From: Pseudomonadota bacterium
GTDB lineage: Bacteria; Pseudomonadota; Alphaproteobacteria; Sphingomonadales; Sphingomonadaceae
Length of the DNA: 15,545 nucleotides
NCBI GenBank assembly: GCA_023422695.1
Contig: JAFAGN010000233.1
Span: forward strand, 1-15,545
Reading direction: 5' to 3'
Within the stretch, counting starts at the first letter, position 1. Every line of letters starts with the position of its first letter. Below the pieces are notes generated by a model. That model had not been told where the DNA came from. It made no database searches and saw only the letters and a list, made by a program, of their open reading frames with translations. The position numbers and the translations under genes were made by a program. Shown here one piece after another: positions 1 to 5,885 of the stretch.

Positions 1-1835
1 GGCCCGGCCGCGCCAACGCCCGGTCGACCGCCAGGACGCCCGGCCTGATCCGGCTGACCAAAGCTCTTGCCGAAGTTCAGCCCCCAGCGAATTTGCGAAT
101 TTTCGACCTGGTCGAAATTGACCGGTCGCTGGTCGAGCGCGATCAATACGCCATTGGCATCGCGCGTCACCCGGTCGGGAAACGCCGCCTCAATCTCGGG
201 CGTGAGCAGCGGCAGGCTGTTCGACGTGTCGTTGCTCTTGTTGCGGTTGTAGTTGACCGACAGGCGCAGCCCTTCGACCATCGGCACTTCCCAATTGAGT
301 CCGAGTTTCAGGTCGCGGCGCTGTTCGGCCAGCAGGAAAGGATTGCCGCCCGTCGTCGTCGTGATCTCGACCGTCTGCCCGGTGGCAAAGTCGTAATAGG
401 TCACCGCGGGGGTGACCAGCGGCGCGGCGCCAAGCTGCTGGATGCCCGGTGCCGCCTCGTCGCTGTTGAAGCTGGCGATCAGCGACAGATTGTCGGTTAC
501 GCCCCAATTGAGGTTGGCACCCCAATTTTTCAGCGCCTGAAAATCGCTGGGATTGGCAACCTGCCCGCTCAGTGTCAGCGAGACGCGGCCGATGTTGCCG
601 ACCTCATATTCGGGATCGAGCAACGGCACCGTCAGCGAGCCAAATACACTGGGCGTATCGCGCCCCAGGTCGGTGGTCGTGATCAGGCCCGAGCGTTCGG
701 ACCGGCTGTCGAAGCGCAGTCCCGTATAGCTGCCGGTCATCGACAGGCGGATCGGTCCCGCCCAGCCTTCGGTCACCGTCCCCGACAGGTTGGCGCTACC
801 GCCAAAGCTTTGCTGGCTGCTGTCGAACCGGTCGCGCGCGCCCGTCACCCGGTCGGTGAAGGTGCGCTGATCGGCGTCGCCATAATTGCCCGACAGCGCC
901 CAACGCCAATCACCCAGCATCCCGTTGACGCTGGCGGTCGTCGTCAGGTTGCGGCTGCGGCTGTCGCGCTCCAGCGGCACGTCGCCGCCCGCAACGATGG
1001 GACCGAGGAACGACAGGCTATCGGTCTGGTCGAGACGGAGATTGATCGACGCATCGGTCACCTTGTTCAGGCTGCGCTGGATCGTCGCGTCGATCAGATA
1101 GGTATCGCTTTCGGGCAGCAGGCTGCGCGTCGCCGGCCCCAGCCCGCGCTCGTCCTCGGTGAGCATGGTCGACTGTTCCCAGCCTGCGTTGATGTTGACG
1201 CGGCCATTTTCGCCGATCGCCAGAAAACTGCCTTCGACCTCGCTCTGGAACCGTCCACCCTGGGTCGGAATGCCGCCCTCGGCTTCGACCGCGACTTGCC
1301 GGAAATTGGGTTTGAGCACCATGTTGACGACGCGCTCATCGGCCGAATAGCCATATTGCAGCGCGACCTCTTCGGGGAAGATCTCGACCTTGGCGATGGC
1401 TTCGGGCGGCAAATTGCGCACTTCGCCAAAACCGCCGATGCGGCGCCCGTTGATCAGGATGATCGGCCGCCCGCCGCCGCGCCCGCGGCCCGATCGCGTC
1501 TGCGGCGCGAGCGCCTCGAGCAGTTCGGAGACGTTCGACACGCCATAGCTGGCGATCGCCGCCTCATCGAGCTCGGCCTCGGCCTTGATGTCGGTTTCCA
1601 GCTGTCCCGCAAGGCGCGGCGCGGTGACGACGATTTCATCGCCGTCGATGTCGTCATAATCATCCTCGGGATCGCTCGACGCGCTGACGACCGGTGCCGA
1701 CGGCTGGTCGGCGACCGCCGTGACGGCGGCGCTGACGGGCGCGGCTTCGGTCTCGGCCATCGCGGGCCAGGCGAGCGCCGCGCTGGCCGTGAACAGCAAG
1801 GCGCGCGTGGAAAGGGAGAGGCGGGGATCGATCAT
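1..1835 (-). CDS. TonB-dependent outer-membrane receptor, partial (C-terminus beyond window)
   Basis: The minus-strand frame opens at ATG 1835 and stays open to the left edge, giving 611 residues without the C-terminus. Residues 1-27 form a signal peptide ending in a PAMA|E-type cleavage site. An acidic stretch (EDDYDDIDGDE) leads to EIVVTAPR at about residues 67-74, the TonB-box-like motif typical of these receptors. The plug domain follows, with SNVSELLEALAPQTRSGRG, then IILINGRRIGG, then VEIFPEEVALQYGYSADERVVN. The remainder is alternating beta-barrel sequence (for example SLTLSGQVANPSDF and LGLNWEVPMVEGLRLSVNYN). Such proteins import siderophores, vitamins or glycans using TonB energy; the substrate cannot be read here. 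A Gly/Arg/Pro-rich stretch begins at the cut end. The Shine-Dalgarno site is weak (AAAGG about 11 nt upstream). The gene diverges from guaA. The family call is secure; the substrate is unknown. Confidence 0.92.
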   Translation of the reverse strand, partial: MIDPRLSLSTRALLFTASAALAWPAMAETEAAPVSAAVTAVADQPSAPVVSASSDPEDDYDDIDGDEIVVTAPRLAGQLETDIKAEAELDEAAIASYGVSNVSELLEALAPQTRSGRGRGGGRPIILINGRRIGGFGEVRNLPPEAIAKVEIFPEEVALQYGYSADERVVNMVLKPNFRQVAVEAEGGIPTQGGRFQSEVEGSFLAIGENGRVNINAGWEQSTMLTEDERGLGPATRSLLPESDTYLIDATIQRSLNKVTDASINLRLDQTDSLSFLGPIVAGGDVPLERDSRSRNLTTTASVNGMLGDWRWALSGNYGDADQRTFTDRVTGARDRFDSSQQSFGGSANLSGTVTEGWAGPIRLSMTGSYTGLRFDSRSERSGLITTTDLGRDTPSVFGSLTVPLLDPEYEVGNIGRVSLTLSGQVANPSDFQALKNWGANLNWGVTDNLSLIASFNSDEAAPGIQQLGAAPLVTPAVTYYDFATGQTVEITTTTGGNPFLLAEQRRDLKLGLNWEVPMVEGLRLSVNYNRNKSNDTSNSLPLLTPEIEAAFPDRVTRDANGVLIALDQRPVNFDQVENSQIRWGLNFGKSFGQPDQAGRPGGRPGVGAAG

Positions 1836-1869
1836 TGGGGGAGAGCCTTTTGTTTTTCTTGCTTCTTAT

Positions 1870-1902
1870 TGGCGCGCAGGGACTGAACCCCTGCTGACGC
1901 GC
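1870..1902 (-). other. Imperfect GC-rich hairpin in the leader of the TonB receptor
   Basis: GCAGGG (1876-1881) and CCCTGC (1889-1894) form a 6-bp stem with a 7-nt loop. GCGC arms at 1872-1875 and 1899-1902 can extend it across a 4-nt bulge. Read on the minus strand the element contains GGGGTTCAGTCCC and ends in GCGCGCCA, which superficially resembles a tRNA T-arm and CCA end. It lies 35-67 nt upstream of the receptor start, so it could be in the 5' leader or be part of the divergent control region. No T-tract follows. Function is unknown; only the base pairing is directly seen. Confidence 0.35.
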
Positions 1903-2024
1903 ATCTTTGTCGGCGGTTCATTTATGTCGCAATTGTCGCAACAATGTGTCGAGGCCATTCCAGTTCCACCAACGGGCCATATCGACCGCTGGACAGCATG
2001 GCGCGCTGCCCTTATCGGCCAGCC

Positions 2025-3626
2025 ATGCCGACTCCAGACACATCCGCCGCGCCGAAGTCCGATACCGGTGAATCGATCCTGATCATCGATTTTGGCAGCC
2101 AGGTGACCCAGCTCATCGCCCGCCGCGTCCGCGAAGCGGGGGTGTACAGCGAGATCGTCCCCTTCACGCAGGCCGAAGCCGCGCTTGAACGCATGCAGCC
2201 CAAAGGGGTCATCCTCTCCGGCTCCCCCGCCTCGGTTCCCGCCGACGGCAGCCCGCGCGCCCCGCAATCGGTGTTCGACAGCGGGCTGCCGATCCTGGGC
2301 ATTTGTTACGGGCAGCAGGTGATGAGCCAGCAGCTTGGCGGCCGCGTCGAACCCGGCGGCGCCGACGGCGAGCGCGACGGCGAGTTTGGCCGCGCCTTCC
2401 TGACCGTCACCGAACCCTGCGTGTTGTTCGACGGATTGTGGGAGGTCGGCGAGCGGCATCAGGTGTGGATGAGCCACGGCGACAAGGTCACCGAATTTGC
2501 CCCCGGCTTCCGCATCGTCGCGGTCAGCGACGGCGCGCCCTTCGCGCTGATCGCCGATGACGAACGGCGCTATTACGGCACCCAATTCCACCCCGAAGTC
2601 GTCCACACCCCCGACGGCGCCAAGCTGATCGCCAATTTCGTTCGCCACGTCTGCGGGTGCAGCGGCGACTGGACGATGGCCGAATTCCGCGCCACCAAGA
2701 TCGCCGAAATCCGCGCGCAGGTTGGCGACAAACGCGTCCTGTGCGGCCTGTCGGGCGGCGTCGACAGCGCGGTCGCCGCGGTGCTGATCCACGAAGCGAT
2801 CGGTGAGCAGCTGACCTGCGTCTTCGTCGACCACGGCCTGCTGCGGATGAACGAGCGCGAACAAGTCGAGCGGCTGTTCCGCGACCATTATAATATCCCG
2901 CTGGTTGTCGTGGACGCCGAGGAACGCTTCATGGCGGGCCTCGCCGGAGTCACCGATCCCGAAGCGAAGCGCAAGTTCATCGGCGGCGAATTCATCAATG
3001 TGTTCGACGAAGAAGCCCAGAAGCTGGGCGGTGCCGACTTCCTGGCGCAGGGTACGCTCTACCCCGACGTCATCGAAAGCGTATCGTTCACCGGCGGGCC
3101 GAGCGTGACGATCAAGAGCCACCACAATGTCGGCGGCCTGCCCGCACGCATGAAGATGGCGCTGGTCGAACCCTTGCGCGAATTGTTCAAGGACGAGGTC
3201 AGACTGCTCGGCAAGGAGCTGGGACTCCCCGATATTTTTGTCGGCCGCCACCCCTTCCCCGGCCCCGGCCTCGCGATCCGTATCCCCGGCGAAGTGTCGA
3301 AGGATCGCTGCGACATCCTGCGCAAGGCCGACGCCGTCTATCTCGACGAGATCCGCAATGCCGGGCTGTACGATGCAATCTGGCAGGCGTTCGCGGTGCT
3401 GCTACCGGTCAAGACGGTCGGCGTGATGGGCGACGGGCGCACCTACGACCATGTCTGCGCGTTGCGCGCCGTCACCTCGACCGACGGCATGACCGCCGAC
3501 ATCTATCCGTTCGACGCCAGCTTCCTCAGCCGCTGCGCAACGCGCATCATCAACGAGGTACAGGGCATCAACCGCGTGGTGTATGACTATACGTCGAAGC
3601 CGCCGGGGACGATCGAGTGGGAGTGA
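2025..3626 (+). CDS. guaA: GMP synthase (glutamine-hydrolysing)
   Basis: This enzyme converts XMP, ATP and glutamine to GMP, the last step of guanine nucleotide synthesis in the cytoplasm. From ATG 2025 the product has 533 residues, close to the usual 510-530. An N-terminal class I glutamine amidotransferase domain (about 17-205) carries the nucleophile Cys94 in GICYGQQ and the His189/Glu191 pair in FHPEV. The ATP-pyrophosphatase domain follows with the P-loop SGGVDS at 243-248. The C-terminal XMP-binding dimerisation domain ends in the family-typical PGTIEWE. ATG 2025 was chosen because IIDFGSQ then begins about 20 residues in, as expected; it has no clear Shine-Dalgarno site. In-frame ATGs at 1998 (with a weak GGA upstream) and 1944 would add 9 or 27 poorly conserved-looking residues. 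It diverges from the receptor gene and converges on the DsbB-like gene with a 12-nt gap. Confidence 0.97.
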   Translation: MPTPDTSAAPKSDTGESILIIDFGSQVTQLIARRVREAGVYSEIVPFTQAEAALERMQPKGVILSGSPASVPADGSPRAPQSVFDSGLPILGICYGQQVMSQQLGGRVEPGGADGERDGEFGRAFLTVTEPCVLFDGLWEVGERHQVWMSHGDKVTEFAPGFRIVAVSDGAPFALIADDERRYYGTQFHPEVVHTPDGAKLIANFVRHVCGCSGDWTMAEFRATKIAEIRAQVGDKRVLCGLSGGVDSAVAAVLIHEAIGEQLTCVFVDHGLLRMNEREQVERLFRDHYNIPLVVVDAEERFMAGLAGVTDPEAKRKFIGGEFINVFDEEAQKLGGADFLAQGTLYPDVIESVSFTGGPSVTIKSHHNVGGLPARMKMALVEPLRELFKDEVRLLGKELGLPDIFVGRHPFPGPGLAIRIPGEVSKDRCDILRKADAVYLDEIRNAGLYDAIWQAFAVLLPVKTVGVMGDGRTYDHVCALRAVTSTDGMTADIYPFDASFLSRCATRIINEVQGINRVVYDYTSKPPGTIEWE

Positions 3627-3630
3627 CCGT

Positions 3631-3642
3631 CTGACCGGTCAG
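3631..3642. repeat. 12-bp palindrome between convergent gene ends
   Basis: CTGACCGGTCAG is a perfect palindrome that starts 4 nt after the guaA stop and contains the stop codon (3639-3641) of the convergent DsbB-like gene. It could act as a small bidirectional stem at the ends of both transcripts, but the stem is only about 4-6 bp and has no T-tract on either side. A terminator role is therefore weak inference. Confidence 0.35.
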
Positions 3643-4049
3643 GTGGCCGCAGGCTGACCGGGCCGCCAGCTCCAGATCAGCAGCAACAGACCCACGATGA
3701 TGAACAGGGCGAAACCCGACAGCATCCAGGCGTTCACATACCATTGTTCGCCCCACTCGAACTCGCCGCGCATGATCCGCATCCAGCCCTGAAAATGCTG
3801 CGTGGCGCCGACCGACAAGCCGAACACCGCAAACACCGCAGAAAGATAGCGGATCAGCCAGTGCGCGGGATTTGGCAACATCAGCAACAGTCCGAGCAAT
3901 CCGATGACCGTGCGCTGGCTACGGCAATAGGGACACGCATAGACAAGGTCGGTCAGATCGACGACCCAGGTCAAAGCCGCGATCAGGATGGCAAGCAGGC
4001 CCACGGCGCGGCGATGCCGCAACAAAATCTGCGGCAAATTATCGAGCAT
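3639..4049 (-). CDS. DsbB-like integral membrane protein with a single CPYC motif
   Basis: This is a 136-residue protein with four predicted membrane helices (about 15-37, 47-63, 66-84 and 107-128). Directly after helix 1 lies ACPYCRSQR (Cys39, Cys42, Arg46). This matches the position and spacing of the quinone-linked CxxC and Arg of DsbB (Cys41, Cys44 and Arg48 in E. coli). DsbB reoxidises periplasmic DsbA and passes electrons to quinone. These two are the only cysteines here: the second periplasmic pair, which hands disulfides to DsbA in classical DsbB, is absent from the loop at about 85-106. A strong Shine-Dalgarno site (GGGAGG, about 7 nt upstream) supports ATG 4049. The HxlR regulator ends 73 nt upstream in the same direction, so the two could be cotranscribed. 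The DsbB relationship rests on topology and motif only; a quinone-reactive oxidoreductase of another kind is possible. Confidence 0.6.
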   Translation of the reverse strand: MLDNLPQILLRHRRAVGLLAILIAALTWVVDLTDLVYACPYCRSQRTVIGLLGLLLMLPNPAHWLIRYLSAVFAVFGLSVGATQHFQGWMRIMRGEFEWGEQWYVNAWMLSGFALFIIVGLLLLIWSWRPGQPAAT

Positions 4050-4122
4050 TGTTGATCCTCCCTCTGTCCCTCGCCGCCGCTATACGCAGCCGCCTTGCAA
4101 TCGGCCACACAAGGATGTTGCA

Positions 4123-4470
4123 CTAGAACATGATTGCTGCGTCGGCCGAGGATCCCTCTGCTCCGTTAACGCCGTCCCACCAGTCGCCGAGCGCATCGAT
4201 CAGCGGGACAAGTCTTTCGCCTTCGGCCGTCAGGTCATATTCGACCCGCCGCGGGTAGCCCTCGAACTCGGTGCGGCGGACGATCCCTGCGTCTTCCAGC
4301 TTGCGCAGTTCCATGGTCAGCATCTTGTGCGAGATCGTCGGATTGTCGCGTTGCAGGTCGCTGAACCGCTTCGTGCCGTCGCTGAGATAATAGATCAGCA
4401 ATGTCGGCCAGCGCCCGCTCAGCACCTGCATCACTTCCTCGATCGGACAGCGCGAAACCAGATTCTTCAT
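4123..4470 (-). CDS. HxlR-family winged-helix transcriptional regulator
   Basis: HxlR-family DNA-binding regulators are dimeric winged-helix proteins, several of which (YodB, HypR) sense electrophiles or disulfide stress through an N-terminal cysteine. The sequence carries the family signature in order: RCPIEEVMQVLSGRW, then LLIYYLSDGTKRFSDLQ, then ISHKMLTMELRKLEDAGIV, then YPRRVEYDLTAEG. Cys8 (numbered from this start) sits immediately before Pro at the position where redox-sensing members keep theirs. I chose ATG 4470 (115 aa) because GAGGG lies 5 nt upstream; an in-frame ATG at 4482 would add MRVV but lacks a Shine-Dalgarno site. A perfect 17-bp palindrome lies between this gene and the divergent glutathione S-transferase. 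That is the usual arrangement for an autoregulated repressor that also controls its divergent neighbour. The family is certain; the inducer is inference. Confidence 0.92.
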   Translation of the reverse strand: MKNLVSRCPIEEVMQVLSGRWPTLLIYYLSDGTKRFSDLQRDNPTISHKMLTMELRKLEDAGIVRRTEFEGYPRRVEYDLTAEGERLVPLIDALGDWWDGVNGAEGSSADAAIMF

Positions 4471-4475
4471 CACGA

Positions 4476-4480
4476 CCCTC
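4476..4480 (-). promoter_or_regulatory. Ribosome binding site deciding the HxlR start
   Basis: GAGGG on the minus strand is followed by a 5-nt spacer and ATG 4470. It favours that start over the in-frame ATG at 4482, which would place this site inside the coding region. Confidence 0.6.
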
Positions 4481-4494
4481 ATGGTTACAAAAAG

Positions 4495-4511
4495 GTGCGT
4501 AATTTACGCAC
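4495..4511. promoter_or_regulatory. Perfect 17-bp palindromic operator candidate (HxlR/GST intergenic)
   Basis: GTGCGTAATTTACGCAC has two perfect 8-bp arms (GTGCGTAA / TTACGCAC) around one central T. It lies 24 nt upstream of the HxlR start and 63 nt upstream of the glutathione S-transferase start, in the only intergenic stretch shared by these divergent genes. HxlR regulators bind such dyads as dimers. It overlaps the candidate -35 box of the GST promoter, so binding would block polymerase. The palindrome is directly seen; its recognition by the adjacent HxlR protein is inference. Confidence 0.7.
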
Positions 4512-4530
4512 GAAAACGACGCCCTATATC
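4503..4530 (+). promoter_or_regulatory. Candidate promoter for the glutathione S-transferase gene
   Basis: TTTACG (4503-4508) and TATATC (4525-4530) are separated by 16 nt and each matches four of six consensus sigma-70-type positions. The -35 hexamer lies inside the palindrome at 4495-4511, which fits repression by steric block. The predicted transcript would have a leader of roughly 35-40 nt before the TTG start. Confidence 0.4.
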
Positions 4531-4563
4531 GAAAATCGCTGCGCAGCTCCCCCTCAAGAAAAT

Positions 4564-4567
4564 GGAG
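4564..4567 (+). promoter_or_regulatory. Ribosome binding site supporting a TTG start
   Basis: GGAG is followed by 7 nt and TTG at 4575. The nearby ATG at 4562 is out of frame with the GST coding region, so this site supports TTG as the true initiator. Confidence 0.6.
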
Positions 4568-4574
4568 CAATACA

Positions 4575-5279
4575 TTGGAACCGATCCTTATCTATGGCTT
4601 CCCGCTGGGAAGTTCCATGGGCCTTGTTGCGGCCCTCGAATGGCTGGGCAAGCCCTATCGCCTGTCCCGCGTCGACATGCTCGGCGAAATGCGCGAGCCA
4701 TCTTACGCCCGCATCAACGCGCGGCACGAAACCCCGGCATTGATCACCGACGAAGGCCGCGTTATCACCGAAACCATGGCGATCGCGCACTGGTTTGCCG
4801 CGCGCGATGACGAACGCCGGATCAGCCCCGATCCGCTGTCGGCGGACGGCGACCGGATGCGCCAGATCATGGCGTTCATCAACAGCGGCTTCACCGGCGC
4901 CTTCAATCCGCTCTGGGTCGCACTCGAAATGGACCCGCCGCGCCCGGCGCTCCAAGCGTCGATGCGCGAATTTGGCAAGGAAGGGGTCATCGCACGCCAC
5001 GACAAGCTCGAAGCGATGGTAGGCGATAGCCCGTATCTGGTCGGCGACCGCCCGACACTGGCCGACGCGCTGTTCATCGGCGTCGCGCGCTGGCTGGAGT
5101 TTCACGAGGTCGCCGACCCGGCACGCTGGCCAAAGCTCGCCGCCTTGCGCGCGCGGCTTGAGGCCGACCCCGCAGTGATCTTTGCCACCGCGCTGGAGAG
5201 CGGCGACAGCGTGACGGGAAGCGGCGCGTTCCGCGGCCATGTCCCGCTGGCCGAGGTGATCGAGCGCTTCGGCGCCTGA
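4575..5279 (+). CDS. Glutathione S-transferase family protein
   Basis: Glutathione transferases conjugate glutathione to electrophiles or use it as a cofactor in the cytoplasm. The 234-residue product has the thioredoxin-like N-terminal domain: beta strand ILIYGFP, helix LGSSMGLVAALEWLG, the cis-Pro54 loop HETPAL, and ITETMAIAHWFA holding the glutathione gamma-glutamyl contact (Glu66/Thr67). The helical C-terminal domain (about 88-210) carries the N-capping-type motif YLVGDRPTLADALF. Translation starts at TTG 4575, supported by GGAG 7 nt upstream and by the thioredoxin fold beginning at once. It is divergent from the HxlR regulator, whose probable operator overlaps its promoter, so it is likely derepressed by whatever that regulator senses. 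A GFA-family protein follows 53 nt downstream. The class and substrate cannot be told from the sequence. Confidence 0.9.
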   Translation: MEPILIYGFPLGSSMGLVAALEWLGKPYRLSRVDMLGEMREPSYARINARHETPALITDEGRVITETMAIAHWFAARDDERRISPDPLSADGDRMRQIMAFINSGFTGAFNPLWVALEMDPPRPALQASMREFGKEGVIARHDKLEAMVGDSPYLVGDRPTLADALFIGVARWLEFHEVADPARWPKLAALRARLEADPAVIFATALESGDSVTGSGAFRGHVPLAEVIERFGA

Positions 5280-5285
5280 CCCGCC

Positions 5286-5318
5286 AGGGCGGCGCGGTTG
5301 CGAGACTGCGCCGCCCTT
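5286..5318 (+). terminator. Terminator-like hairpin between GST and GFA genes
   Basis: AGGGCGGCGC (5286-5295) and GCGCCGCCCT (5308-5317) form a perfect 10-bp GC-rich stem with a 12-nt loop, 6 nt after the GST stop codon. Only two T residues follow, so it is not a textbook intrinsic terminator. It may attenuate read-through or protect the GST mRNA 3' end, and it ends 15 nt before the GFA start. Confidence 0.5.
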
Positions 5319-5332
5319 GATAGCATCGCGGC

Positions 5333-5815
5333 ATGGACCGGATCGAAACCCAGGCCTCGGGCGGCTGCCAATGCGGCGGGGTGCGCTATCATGTGACCGC
5401 GGTGCTCGACACGTCGCACATCTGCCATTGCCGGATGTGCCAGAAGGCGGCGGGCAATTTCTTCATCGCGCTGATCGGCGTCCCGCGCGATGCCATCACA
5501 TGGACCCGCGGAACACCCGCGACCTTCGCCAGTTCGGACAAGGCGATGCGGGGTTATTGCCGCGATTGCGGCACGCCGCTGCTCTACGACTATCACGATA
5601 GCAAGCACATCAACCTGACCACCGGCTCGTTCGACAACCCGGCGCAATTCCCGCCGCGCGTCCAGTTCGGCGTCGAGGCACAGCTGCCGCTGTTCGATCA
5701 TCTGCCGATCAAGGCCGAAGGCACGACCGAGGAAACGATGGCCGCCTATGTCGGTGCGATCCAGGCGAGCAATCACCAGCACCCCGACCACGACACCGAC
5801 GTCTGGCCGCGCTGA
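5333..5815 (+). CDS. GFA (CENP-V/glutathione-dependent formaldehyde-activating) family zinc protein
   Basis: This 160-residue protein has the full cysteine layout of the GFA fold: CQC at 12-14, CHCRMC at 31-36 and CRDC at 76-79, seven cysteines able to hold the structural and catalytic zinc ions. The family is named after Gfa of Paracoccus, which was proposed to speed the addition of formaldehyde to glutathione; most members have no proven reaction. The YCRDCGTPLLYDY segment and the later TGSFDNP segment are family-typical. No Shine-Dalgarno site precedes ATG 5333. Its position just after a glutathione S-transferase suggests shared use of glutathione or another thiol, but a stable hairpin separates the two genes. 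Family assignment is firm; function is open. Confidence 0.88.
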   Translation: MDRIETQASGGCQCGGVRYHVTAVLDTSHICHCRMCQKAAGNFFIALIGVPRDAITWTRGTPATFASSDKAMRGYCRDCGTPLLYDYHDSKHINLTTGSFDNPAQFPPRVQFGVEAQLPLFDHLPIKAEGTTEETMAAYVGAIQASNHQHPDHDTDVWPR

Positions 5816-5885
5816 CCGGCGAGCGCTGGCGAATCCCCGCGGCTGCGATTAGGGGGGACGAAATCTCTCGAGCCCGGAGCCTGCC

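Noticed and set aside
93..1886. 597-residue open frame on the plus strand opposite the TonB receptor
   Set aside because: It is antisense to a clearly recognisable receptor, is rich in Arg/Gln/Asp with no domain or signal, and is the usual by-product of high GC at third codon positions.
1870..1972. Possible intact tRNA or tmRNA on the minus strand
   Set aside because: The T-loop lacks the TTCRANY pattern at the right position and no anticodon or D arm can be folded upstream; only a hairpin is kept.
1866..3251. 461-residue open frame antisense to guaA
   Set aside because: The plus-strand GuaA motifs are intact across the whole stretch; the antisense product shows no recognisable fold.
5286..5318. 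Hairpin as proof that GST and GFA are separate operons
   Set aside because: The stem is strong but has almost no T-tract, so termination is likely partial at best and cotranscription cannot be excluded.
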